A program made the position numbers and the translations under genes. From Bacteroidales bacterium (GTDB taxonomy: Bacteria > Bacteroidota > Bacteroidia > Bacteroidales > Muribaculaceae), in the NCBI GenBank assembly GCA_030536615.1, contig JAUNPQ010000009.1, forward strand, positions 1-51,682: a stretch of DNA of 51,682 bases, in the 5' to 3' direction. Positions 36,154 through 44,061 of this stretch are shown here, piece after piece. The notes beneath the pieces were generated by a model. That model did no database searches. It was not told the origin of the DNA and saw only the letters and a program-made list of their open reading frames with translations. The first letter of the stretch is position 1. Each line of letters begins with the position of its first letter.

Positions 36154-37289
36154 GTTGTGATACGTTTAATTGTTGCTCCAGTGCTTTTCCTGAATATAGA
36201 CTTTGGTATTTCACCGGTCAGCAGCAGGGCAAGCAATGGAGATTTTGATATTATTACATTAACCGTCAGCACGCAGGCAATTATGCATGCGGCGACTAAA
36301 AAGCAGAATACTGCCATCGGCACAAACGCGAGATGCATGTCTGTGAGTATATCGCGGCAAAATCCGAGAGGAAAGAGAAAGAAATAGTGCAAGAGATAGA
36401 TGGCCAGAGATTTGCGCCCAAGAAAGGCCCATAATGAAGCTATTGTTCTTGTTGATGTCTGTGCCTGCGGTGCGAAAGCCATTTCTGCCCACGGTTTGAC
36501 GATTGCCACCGCTACCACTGCCAGACATATGTGACGTAAAGCGTTCACAATGTATATGGCCTGAGGGAAAGCATTGTTAAGTGCCTCGAATTCCCAGTAA
36601 TAGCAGCCGTAATACAGCAATGGTATCATTGCTATTATGCATATTGTCCGGCACGTGCCGCTTCCGGTAACTTTTGCAAATGCCTCGCGGTGTCTGGAAG
36701 CGATGAAGCCGAACATGAACGCCGGCCAGTAGCAGGCCACGTTATATATGCCGAGTATGCCTCCGAGTGTTCCTCCGAATCTGTCTGTGGTCAGACATTC
36801 GCTTGCCAGAATGAGCATTGCCCATATTGCCGCTGTAATGGCCGATTCAATCCATATATTCCGGTATCTACGGAGCAGAGGTGCAATAATCAGGAACAGT
36901 ACGGATATCTCAAACAGGCATAATGTGAACCAATAGCCATATTTCTGGAAATCAGTCCACAGACTTGAAAGTGACGCGTGGAAAGGTGACTGTAGTCCGC
37001 TGTGTGGGAAAAACCACATCCAAAGTGTGGGGACCACGGCCAAAGGAACCATCAGCTGCAAAAAGCGTTTTGACAGCGACAGTGATTTCAAGCGTCCGGT
37101 TGACTTGTCGGTGCGGCATGAGAACCATCCGCTAATGAAGAAGAACAGAGGCATGTGCACGCACGCTATGATTTTGAAAAGCAATGTGTGGTCTATGCCC
37201 CTTACGCAAAAAGCAACCACATGACCCATGACAACCATGTAGATTGCCAGTCCTTTCATCATGTCAAAATATTGCAGACGCTCCTTCAT
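36150..37289 (-). CDS. Acyltransferase family 3 membrane protein (tandem copy 2)
   Basis: The 379-residue protein has about ten membrane segments and begins MKERLQYFDMMKGLAIYMVV with the family His in the first helix (GHVVAFC). CVHMPLFFFISGWFSC follows in helix 2. It is clearly related to the next gene (37286-38440): the same RLQYFDMMKGLAIYMVVM start, the same SGWFSCRTDK or AGWFSCRTDK and SPLLALLLTGE near the end. Acyl donor and sugar position are unknown. Confidence 0.88.
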   Translation of the reverse strand: MKERLQYFDMMKGLAIYMVVMGHVVAFCVRGIDHTLLFKIIACVHMPLFFFISGWFSCRTDKSTGRLKSLSLSKRFLQLMVPLAVVPTLWMWFFPHSGLQSPFHASLSSLWTDFQKYGYWFTLCLFEISVLFLIIAPLLRRYRNIWIESAITAAIWAMLILASECLTTDRFGGTLGGILGIYNVACYWPAFMFGFIASRHREAFAKVTGSGTCRTICIIAMIPLLYYGCYYWEFEALNNAFPQAIYIVNALRHICLAVVAVAIVKPWAEMAFAPQAQTSTRTIASLWAFLGRKSLAIYLLHYFFLFPLGFCRDILTDMHLAFVPMAVFCFLVAACIIACVLTVNVIISKSPLLALLLTGEIPKSIFRKSTGATIKRITT

Positions 37290-38440
37290 ATTTCTTTTTC
37301 TGGATTTTGTGCCGCCGCTAATTCCGGATTTTTAGTTTTGTCAGATGCATTGAAATGCGTTTCACCGGTAAGCAGCAGGGCAAGCAACGGAGATCTGGAT
37401 ATTATTGCATTGACCATCAGTACGCATGCTATTATACATCCTGCTATGCCGAAACTGAATACGGCCATAGGCACAAATGCATGGTTCATGTCTGAAAGAG
37501 CCTCGCGACAGAATTCCAAAGGGAAGAGAAAGAAATAGTGCAGCAGGTAAATGGCCAGTGATTTGCGCCCCAGAAATGCCCATATGCATGCTATGCCGCG
37601 TGTGATGGGCCGCGCTCCACCACCGGCAAATGCGTTCTCGGCCCATGGTTTTATGACGGCTATGGCGATTATGGCAAGGCATATGTGCATCGTCGGTGTG
37701 ATTATGTAGATAATATATGGGAAAACAGTATATAGGTCTTTAAAGAATTCCCAGTTAATATTATAGTATAGTGTTGGAATCAGAAGCAGTATGGCGGCGG
37801 TTACCCATGCTCCTGACTGTGTGATTCTGAGGAAACCTTTACGGTGTCTTGATGCCAGAACGCCGAAAAAGAACACTGGCAGGTAATTCATGATATTATA
37901 AGTTCCTATGAGGGAATGATATCTTTCAGGGATTGCCAGCTTAAAGAAAATAAAACAGAAAATCCATGCCATGATGATTGTTGCAATCTCCATAAAAAGA
38001 TTGCGGCATTTTCTGAGCAGCGGAACTGTCAGCGCATAGATCAGGACTATTTCAAACAGGCAAAGGGTGAACCAATACCCGTACTTCATATAATGGTGCC
38101 ACAACCCGGAAATTGTGGGGCTGAATTTTAATGAAAGCCCTGAATGAGGCATGAACCACACCCATAGGACCGGAACAATCGCTATGGGAATCATGAGCTG
38201 CATGAAGCGCTTGGCAATTGACGGCGCTTTCAATGTCCCTGTGGCTTTGTCAGTACGGCATGAGAACCATCCTGCGACAAAGAAGAATAGAGGCATGTGT
38301 ACGCATCCGATGATGCGGAACAGCACAATGTTATCCGGGCCGTCCGTGCAGAATGCGAAAATATGTACCATGACAACCATATAGATTGCCAGACCTTTCA
38401 TCATGTCGAAATATTGTAATCTTGTCTCAGGCAGGTTCAT
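37286..38440 (-). CDS. Acyltransferase family 3 membrane protein (tandem copy 1)
   Basis: The 384-residue protein is a tandem paralogue of 36150-37289, with MVHIFAFC in helix 1 and GCVHMPLFFFVAGWFSC in helix 2. It ends with an extra tail (HFNASDKTKNPELAAAQ). It is the first structural gene after upxY and overlaps it by ATGA. Divergence between the copies is spread along the gene, so the duplication is not recent and not an assembly artefact. Confidence 0.88.
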   Translation of the reverse strand: MNLPETRLQYFDMMKGLAIYMVVMVHIFAFCTDGPDNIVLFRIIGCVHMPLFFFVAGWFSCRTDKATGTLKAPSIAKRFMQLMIPIAIVPVLWVWFMPHSGLSLKFSPTISGLWHHYMKYGYWFTLCLFEIVLIYALTVPLLRKCRNLFMEIATIIMAWIFCFIFFKLAIPERYHSLIGTYNIMNYLPVFFFGVLASRHRKGFLRITQSGAWVTAAILLLIPTLYYNINWEFFKDLYTVFPYIIYIITPTMHICLAIIAIAVIKPWAENAFAGGGARPITRGIACIWAFLGRKSLAIYLLHYFFLFPLEFCREALSDMNHAFVPMAVFSFGIAGCIIACVLMVNAIISRSPLLALLLTGETHFNASDKTKNPELAAAQNPEKEI

Positions 38441-39015
38441 GTCAGTATCTTGAGGTGTGATGGGTGGATGAAATGTGTAGCAACAGCCGCGATACCAGGA
38501 ATAGAGACAACAACACGCCTGTCTCCGCGGATGCGCATGAAAACACCCTCTGTACCGGCAAATATACCTTCTGTGACCAGCACACGTGTTCCTCGACCGG
38601 CTGTTGAGAAAGAGGGCGGGAGAAACTCCACCTCAGCATCATCGCTGTGGGCGGCAACTTTTATGAAAGGTGTCATCTGGTGTTCCGGCACAATGAGCGG
38701 CTCGTGGGTCATCGGGTCCATTATATAGCGTATTGGAAGTTTTGTGGCTGCTTTGAAGGCGGACATCCATGCAGACGTGGCATGGATGAAAAGAAGATTG
38801 CTTATGGCCGGTATACGGCGTCTGATTCTGCGTTTGCCCCGTATTTCCACAACGTCGCGCATAGGGACAAAGGTCTCGGCGCCTATTTTATCAAGTTCTT
38901 TCTTCACGACAATTTCCCGCCCATAGGTGACGCGCATAGCATACCATTGTTGTTCAGATTGTGCGTGCGTATTTTGATTCGCGCTTTGATTTGCACAAAC
39001 AGTGGGGGACACCAT
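38437..39015 (-). CDS. upxY: UpxY-family NusG-like transcription antiterminator
   Basis: Starting at MVSPTVCANQSANQ gives 192 residues; an upstream in-frame start would lie inside the predicted leader. The NGN domain begins QWYAMRVTYGREIVVKKELDKIG and the KOW-like domain holds GTRVLVTEGIFAGTEGVFM. In Bacteroides, UpxY proteins are specialised NusG paralogues that bind the 5' leader of their own capsule operon and prevent early termination. Its place as first gene of the locus fits this. No UpxZ-type inhibitor gene follows it. Confidence 0.88.
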   Translation of the reverse strand: MVSPTVCANQSANQNTHAQSEQQWYAMRVTYGREIVVKKELDKIGAETFVPMRDVVEIRGKRRIRRRIPAISNLLFIHATSAWMSAFKAATKLPIRYIMDPMTHEPLIVPEHQMTPFIKVAAHSDDAEVEFLPPSFSTAGRGTRVLVTEGIFAGTEGVFMRIRGDRRVVVSIPGIAAVATHFIHPSHLKILT

Positions 39016-39091
39016 ATAGCGTAAGTATATGGATACAAGGCTATTGCGCAAATATTCTCCGTCCGGAAAAATCACTTTTTCGCAATTGGTT

Positions 39092-39099
39092 TATCTTTG
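39092..39099 (+). promoter_or_regulatory. Weak plus-strand -7 box
   Basis: TATCTTTG fits TAnnTTTG but has no TTTG at the right distance upstream. It abuts the minus-strand box at 39100-39107 back to back. It would serve the short frame at 39121 and the TonB receptor gene at 39300, with a leader near 195 bases for the latter. Confidence 0.3.
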
Positions 39100-39131
39100 C
39101 AAATTTAGCAAAAAAATCCTATGTGTGCAAT
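39100..39131 (-). promoter_or_regulatory. Probable promoter of the polysaccharide operon
   Basis: On the minus strand ATTG (39131-39128), 20 bases, then TAAATTTG (39107-39100). Start of RNA near 39094 gives a leader of about 80 bases to the upxY ATG at 39015. No inverted repeats flank it, so it does not look like an invertible promoter. Confidence 0.5.
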
Positions 39132-39261
39132 GATAAACAATCTTTTCGGAGTGCGTGGCGGTGACATGCCGGCGCATCGGAATGTCAAGCTCTCATTTTT
39201 AGAGTGGCCTTTGCGTGTGGCGCCTGTGGGCGGGACAATTTTTTTCGTTTTTCTGCGTTAA
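39121..39261 (+). CDS. Possible 46-residue small protein
   Basis: An open frame from ATG at 39121 to TAA at 39261 encodes MCAMINNLFGVRGGDM and ends in a short hydrophobic stretch (GGTIFFVFLR). It lies in the 284 bases between upxY and the TonB receptor and directly follows a -7-like box. Nothing else supports translation and it may be chance; it resembles no known family. Confidence 0.18.
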   Translation: MCAMINNLFGVRGGDMPAHRNVKLSFLEWPLRVAPVGGTIFFVFLR

Positions 39262-39299
39262 TAGCATATGTTGCAGCGTGTCTGCATGTAATCTGATTT

Positions 39300-41723
39300 A
39301 TGGAAATGAAAATCAACCGATATATCATAGCGCTTGTCTCAATTGTTCTGTTCTTCGCAGATGGTTTCGGAGCGGTTAAAATAACCGGTCGTATTACCGA
39401 TGAGAATAATGAACCACTTGAATTTGTGAGCATAAGGGTCTCCGGTACGGCCATAGGAGGGATGTCCGGCCTTGACGGTACTTATACGCTCAGCGCTCCT
39501 GAAACAGACACTCTCAGACTTACATATACTCTCATCGGATATATGGAAGCCTCACGCCGGCTCATCTCGCCTAAAGGCGCTGTGACCGTAAACGTCAAGA
39601 TGGAACCACGCCACTATGAATTGAAGGGTATTGAAGTCACTGATTACCAGAAGCAGACAGGAACAATGCAGAAGGTTGATGCTGATGACTACAAGCTTGC
39701 TCCGGCAGTGAACGGCCGCAGTGTGGAAAGCCTGATATCGACTATGGCAGGCGTTTCCCAGACAAATGAGATGTCATCGCAGTATTCGGTACGCGGCGGC
39801 ACTTTTGACGAGAATTCTGTCTATATTAACGGAGTAGAAGTATATAGACCCCAGCTTGTCAGTTCCGGACAGCAGGAGGGCCTCTCTATAATCAACCCCG
39901 ACATGGTTGGCGCCATAAGTTTCTCTACCGGAGGTTTTCCGGCACAGTATGGCGACCGTATGTCCTCTGTGCTTGATATCACCTATAAAACACCTGAGAC
40001 CTTTGAGGGCGCGGTTAATCTCAGTCTTCAGGGCGGAAGTCTGGCCTTGGGCAGTAATTCGGGCCGTTTCAGTCAGATACATGGCGTGCGCTACAAAAGC
40101 CATTCATCATTGCTCGGCAGTATGGATGAGAAAGGTGAATATGATCCCCGCTTCTTTGATTATCAGGGATATATGAATTTCAAGTTCAATAACGCATGGA
40201 GTGCTTCCGTGCTCGGGAACATAGCGATCAACAACTATAAATTCATCCCTCATGACCGCAAGACAAACTTCGGAACATCTACTGACGCCAAACAGTTCAA
40301 GGTTTACTTTGACGGCTTTGAGAAGGACCGTTTCGAGACATTCTTCGGTACGTTCAATCTCAGCTACAGGCCATCTAAAAAAGCTGAATATACTTTTCTT
40401 GCCTCAGGCTATCTCACCAATGAACTTGTGACATATGACATCTCCGGAGAATACTGGCTTGATCAGGCCGGGACATCCGGCAGCGGTGGTTCCGGAGGAA
40501 TCGGTGGCGAACTGGGCATAGGACGCTATCAGGAACATGCGCGCAACCGCCTCAAAGCCTCGGTCATGTCATTTGCATTGCGTGGTGCCAATGGTTTGGG
40601 CGGTCACAACATCAACTATGGCCTGACATTCAACCATGAGACATTGCGTGACCGGTCACGCGAATGGGAGATGCGTGATTCGGCCGGCTATTCGCTGCCG
40701 TTTGATCCGGACGCCCTGAAAGTCATCTATAATCTCAATTCCCGTCATGACCTGTCATCCAACCGGTTCAGCGCTTATGTCCAGGACACGTGGCGCATAC
40801 AGTCCTCAGCAGGTTATGTGAACATTAATGGCGGTATACGTATGTCATATTGGGATTTCAACAAGGAATTTCTTGTCAGTCCGCGCATAAACATAGGTTT
40901 TGTGCCTGACCGTGCGCCGCGGTGGGCATTCCGTTTCGCCACAGGACTATATTATCAGTCACCTTTTTTCAAGGAATTCCGTCAGCCGGTGGAGGATGAT
41001 TATGGCAATACGGTCATAGAGTTGAACTCAGATATAAAAAGCCAGCGGAGCTACCAGTTCATACTTGGTTCCGATTATACTTTCAGGGCCTTCAACCGTC
41101 CGTTCAAACTGTCGGCGGAGGCATATTACAAAATACTCGGCAACCTTATTCCATATGAGATTGACAATCTGAAAGTGGTTTATTCCGGCGTTAACTCCAC
41201 CAAAGGTTCAACCATGGGCCTTGACATGAAACTTTATGGACAGTTTGTGGAAGGAAGTGACTCATGGATAAGTTTCTCATTGATGAACACACGTGAGCAT
41301 CTCAACGGAAAAGTTGTTCCACGCCCCACAGACCGCCGTTATTCGGTTGCATTGTATTTCACGGACTATTTCCCGAAATTTCCCAAGCTGAAATTCAGTC
41401 TGCGTGGCATATTCAGTGATGGTCTGCCTGTCACAGCGCCGCATACTACCCGTGACAAGGGCTATTTCCGCGCTCCGGCCTACAAGCGTATTGACATAGG
41501 TCTCAGCTATGCGTTGCTCTCGCCGCCAAAGGAGGGGGAGACCCGCAGCGGCTTCCTACGGCACCTGAAAAGCGTATGGTTGGGTCTTGATTGCTTCAAT
41601 CTTCTTGACATCTCCAATGTCAGCTCATATTATTGGGTTACAGATGTAAACAACATCCAGTATGCCGTACCCAACTATCTGACAAGGCGGCAACTGAACG
41701 TGCGCCTCTCCATTGATTTCTGA
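39300..41723 (+). CDS. TonB-dependent receptor with carboxypeptidase-like N-terminal domain
   Basis: The 807-residue protein has a signal peptide (MEMKINRYIIALVSIVLFFADGFGA), then a beta-sandwich CarboxypepD_reg-like domain (KITGRITDENNEPLEFVSIRV, about 27-105). A plug domain follows (QYSVRGGTFDENSVYINGVEV) and then a 22-strand-type beta-barrel ending in the aromatic-terminal NVRLSIDF. No SusD partner gene is next to it, so glycan import is less likely than iron, cofactor or other substrate uptake. Substrate unknown. Confidence 0.92.
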   Translation: MEMKINRYIIALVSIVLFFADGFGAVKITGRITDENNEPLEFVSIRVSGTAIGGMSGLDGTYTLSAPETDTLRLTYTLIGYMEASRRLISPKGAVTVNVKMEPRHYELKGIEVTDYQKQTGTMQKVDADDYKLAPAVNGRSVESLISTMAGVSQTNEMSSQYSVRGGTFDENSVYINGVEVYRPQLVSSGQQEGLSIINPDMVGAISFSTGGFPAQYGDRMSSVLDITYKTPETFEGAVNLSLQGGSLALGSNSGRFSQIHGVRYKSHSSLLGSMDEKGEYDPRFFDYQGYMNFKFNNAWSASVLGNIAINNYKFIPHDRKTNFGTSTDAKQFKVYFDGFEKDRFETFFGTFNLSYRPSKKAEYTFLASGYLTNELVTYDISGEYWLDQAGTSGSGGSGGIGGELGIGRYQEHARNRLKASVMSFALRGANGLGGHNINYGLTFNHETLRDRSREWEMRDSAGYSLPFDPDALKVIYNLNSRHDLSSNRFSAYVQDTWRIQSSAGYVNINGGIRMSYWDFNKEFLVSPRINIGFVPDRAPRWAFRFATGLYYQSPFFKEFRQPVEDDYGNTVIELNSDIKSQRSYQFILGSDYTFRAFNRPFKLSAEAYYKILGNLIPYEIDNLKVVYSGVNSTKGSTMGLDMKLYGQFVEGSDSWISFSLMNTREHLNGKVVPRPTDRRYSVALYFTDYFPKFPKLKFSLRGIFSDGLPVTAPHTTRDKGYFRAPAYKRIDIGLSYALLSPPKEGETRSGFLRHLKSVWLGLDCFNLLDISNVSSYYWVTDVNNIQYAVPNYLTRRQLNVRLSIDF

Positions 41724-41762
41724 ACGCATGCCTCTTTTGGCCTGTGCTTCCTGAACGCTAAA

Positions 41763-41779
41763 GGGAACAACCGGTTCCC
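41763..41779. terminator. Short hairpin between converging TonB receptor and cvfB genes
   Basis: GGGAAC (41763-41768) and GTTCCC (41774-41779) pair around AACCG. No T-run follows on either side, so terminator activity is uncertain, but it is the only stem in this 65-base convergent gap. Confidence 0.3.
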
Positions 41780-41788
41780 GGAATAGCA

Positions 41789-42628
41789 TCATGCCGTATA
41801 AATGATGCCCTCCGGAGTGATTGTGATGCGATGTGCGCGGTAAAGAGCACCTATAGCTTTCTTGAAGTCTTTCTTGGAACATTGCAGCACATTCTTTATG
41901 TCCTCCGGACTCGAATTGTCTGTCAGTGAGAATGTTCCGGCCTCAAGCATCTCCATGATCCGCTCTCCGGTTTTGCTGATCCGGTCCAATGTTCCGGGAG
42001 CAGTCAGAGTGAGGTCAAGACGCCCGTCTTCGCGGATATGCTTCACATAGGCTTTGATGGTTTCCTCAACCTCCAGCGGACGATAAATCTCATTGCTGTA
42101 AATCATGCCACGGTGGCGGTTGTCGACAATGACTTGATAGCCAATGTCGTTGCGCCCGGTAACAAGAGCGCTGACTTCCTGTCCCGAAGCATATTCAGGA
42201 TAAACATTGTCAAGGAATTTGTTGACTTTTGCTGATGCGACAATGCGCTGAGTCTCCTTGTCCAGATAAGCATATACAAGATAAATGCCCCCGGGATTCA
42301 TCCTCACTTTCTGTTCGCTGAACGGGCACAGGAGGTTCTTAGGCAGTCCCCAGTCAAGAAACGTTCCGAACTTGTTGACCTGAAGCACCTGGAGATATGC
42401 AAATTCCCCGACAGTTATAAACGGTTTTTCAGTGACTGCGACCGGACGGTCTTCGGAGTCCTTGTATACAAAGACATCCACGGTGTCACCTACAACCATT
42501 TCGTCTGTGATATAGCGCCCCGGCAGGAGGATTTCCTCCGGATGTTTTTCATCGTCATCTGTAAGATATGCTCCGTAATCGGTGAAGCGGCTTATGCGCA
42601 AAGTATTGTATTGGCCTAATCTGATCAT
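41789..42628 (-). CDS. cvfB: CvfB-family S1 RNA-binding protein
   Basis: The 279-residue protein has three S1-like domains and a C-terminal winged-helix-like segment: LRISRFTDYGAYL (domain 1), LQVLQVNKFGTFLDWGLPKNLLCPF (domain 2), VDNRHRGMIYSNEIY (domain 3) and KKDFKKAIGALYRAHRITITPEGI (C terminus). CvfB proteins bind RNA and affect virulence gene expression in Firmicutes; the role in Bacteroidota is unknown. A complete promoter lies at 42651-42681, giving a leader of about 16 bases. Confidence 0.9.
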   Translation of the reverse strand: MIRLGQYNTLRISRFTDYGAYLTDDDEKHPEEILLPGRYITDEMVVGDTVDVFVYKDSEDRPVAVTEKPFITVGEFAYLQVLQVNKFGTFLDWGLPKNLLCPFSEQKVRMNPGGIYLVYAYLDKETQRIVASAKVNKFLDNVYPEYASGQEVSALVTGRNDIGYQVIVDNRHRGMIYSNEIYRPLEVEETIKAYVKHIREDGRLDLTLTAPGTLDRISKTGERIMEMLEAGTFSLTDNSSPEDIKNVLQCSKKDFKKAIGALYRAHRITITPEGIIYTA

Positions 42629-42650
42629 GATGTTTTATGTTTGTTGCGGC

Positions 42651-42681
42651 AAATTTAGTATATAATTATAACAATGGCAAA
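42651..42681 (-). promoter_or_regulatory. Promoter of cvfB
   Basis: Minus strand TTTG (42681-42678), 19 bases, TAAATTTG (42658-42651): a perfect fit to the Bacteroidota consensus. Confidence 0.7.
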
Positions 42682-42715
42682 TGTGCTGGTGTTGCGCGTG
42701 CAATGGTAAAATAAA

Positions 42716-42747
42716 TTTGATATTGCGCCCGCTTATTCGTATTTTTG
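42716..42747 (+). promoter_or_regulatory. Promoter of rsmG
   Basis: TTTG (42716-42719), 20 bases, TATTTTTG (42740-42747). RNA would start around 42754, only a few bases before the ATG at 42756, so the message is practically leaderless. The two promoters of this divergent pair lie 34 bases apart. Confidence 0.7.
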
Positions 42748-42755
42748 CAGCACAT

Positions 42756-43382
42756 ATGGAGGAAATTATCAGATACTTTGGCAATAGCCTTACTGACGCT
42801 CAGCTGAAACAGTTCGATGCGTTGGGGGAGCTGTATCCCGAATGGAACAGCAAAATCAATGTTATATCGCGTAAGGATATTGACAATCTTTATGAGAGAC
42901 ATGTGCTTCACTCATTGGCTATAGCCCGATTTCTGGGTACACTTGAAGCGGGGACATCGTTTCTTGATATGGGTACAGGAGGCGGCTTCCCGGGAATCCC
43001 GCTTGCAATCTTTTACCCTCAATGCACATTCCATCTCATTGACCGTATCGCAAAAAAACTGCGTGTGGCCGGGGAGATTGCCCAGGCCATCGGCTTGCAG
43101 AATGTGACATTACAACACGGAGATATAGGTGAGTGCCATGCCCGTTATGACTATGTTGTGAGCAGGGCTGTGATGCGTCTGGATCAGCTTGTGCCGTTAG
43201 TACGTAAGAATATTGCACGGGATAGTGTGAACCGCTATGCCAACGGCATTGTTTGTCTGAAAGGAGGAGATATTGAGGAAGAGAGCCGTGATGTGAAATA
43301 TCCGGTTGTGGAATATCCGCTTGACGAGTTTTTCAGTCAGGAGTTCTTCAGTACCAAGAAATTGATTTACGTACCAATATAA
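42756..43382 (+). CDS. rsmG: 16S rRNA (guanine527-N7)-methyltransferase
   Basis: Starting at MEEIIRYFGNSLTDAQLKQF gives 208 residues, the normal RsmG size; the longer frame would begin upstream of the promoter. Motifs are WNSKINVISRKDIDNLYERHVLHSL and the SAM-binding FLDMGTGGGFPGIPLAIF. YDYVVSRAV and CLKGGDIEEE are also typical. It methylates G527 of 16S rRNA. Its stop shares one base with the next start (TAATG). Confidence 0.95.
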   Translation: MEEIIRYFGNSLTDAQLKQFDALGELYPEWNSKINVISRKDIDNLYERHVLHSLAIARFLGTLEAGTSFLDMGTGGGFPGIPLAIFYPQCTFHLIDRIAKKLRVAGEIAQAIGLQNVTLQHGDIGECHARYDYVVSRAVMRLDQLVPLVRKNIARDSVNRYANGIVCLKGGDIEEESRDVKYPVVEYPLDEFFSQEFFSTKKLIYVPI

Positions 43383-44023
43383 TGTTGAAGATTAAACAAT
43401 TCATATTCAATCCGTTTGATGAGAATACATACCTTCTTGTCGATGAGGCCACAAGGCGCGCCGCTGTGGTTGACCCCGGGATGTTCAACGATCGGGAACA
43501 GGAGGTTTTTGACAGCTATGTCAAAGCCAATGACATAGAGATAACTCAGATCATCAACACCCACATGCATCTTGATCATTGTTTCGGTGACAATTATGTT
43601 GCTGACAGATATAGTGCCAAGGTTTCAGCCCATATTGCAGATGAAAGTCTGGCAGCCGGTCTGCGGCAGCAATGTCTGCGGTTTGGTATGGACATGTATG
43701 CGACACCTGTTGAGATTAATGTCAAACTTGAAGATGGTGACGTTATAAAGATAGGTGATAGCAGCTTGCGTGTTATTCACATCCCGGGCCATTCGCCGGG
43801 AGGAATAGCGTTGTATGATGCTGAAGACAAAATTCTGATAAGCGGTGATTCCCTTTTTGAAGGTTCAATTGGCCGTACCGATCTTCCGGGAGGCAGTCAC
43901 AGCGAATTGGTTAATGCCGTCAGGACACGGTTGCTGACCTTGCCTGCGGACACGAAAGTCCTGCCCGGGCATGGCCCGTCAACAACGATAGGCCGTGAGA
44001 GGCAATTCAATCCGTATCTATAG
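43382..44023 (+). CDS. Metallo-beta-lactamase-fold hydrolase (glyoxalase II-like)
   Basis: The 213-residue protein has the binuclear zinc motif THMHLDHCFG (about 59-68), HIPGHSPGG near 133-141, ISGDSLFEGSIGRTDLPGG near 156-174 and the final PGHGPSTTIGRE His. This set is typical of YcbL/GloB-like MBL hydrolases, thioester hydrolases or persulfide-acting enzymes. The precise substrate cannot be assigned. Co-transcribed with rsmG. Confidence 0.9.
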   Translation: MLKIKQFIFNPFDENTYLLVDEATRRAAVVDPGMFNDREQEVFDSYVKANDIEITQIINTHMHLDHCFGDNYVADRYSAKVSAHIADESLAAGLRQQCLRFGMDMYATPVEINVKLEDGDVIKIGDSSLRVIHIPGHSPGGIALYDAEDKILISGDSLFEGSIGRTDLPGGSHSELVNAVRTRLLTLPADTKVLPGHGPSTTIGRERQFNPYL

Positions 44024-44045
44024 TTAGCGGGTCATAAAAAAGTGG

Positions 44046-44053
44046 TATCTTTG
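44046..44053 (+). promoter_or_regulatory. -7 box of queA
   Basis: TATCTTTG, 8 bases before the ATG at 44062; a TTAG at 44024 is the nearest -33 match, 18 bases upstream. The transcript would be leaderless or nearly so. Confidence 0.45.
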
Positions 44054-44061
44054 TCGCCGGT

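Noticed and set aside
36150..38440. Tandem acyltransferases as an assembly duplication
   Set aside because: The copies differ throughout their length, with conserved patches only at motifs, so they are true paralogues.
38960..39300. Invertible promoter upstream of upxY
   Set aside because: No pair of inverted repeats flanks the promoter boxes in this stretch, and no invertase gene is present in the window.
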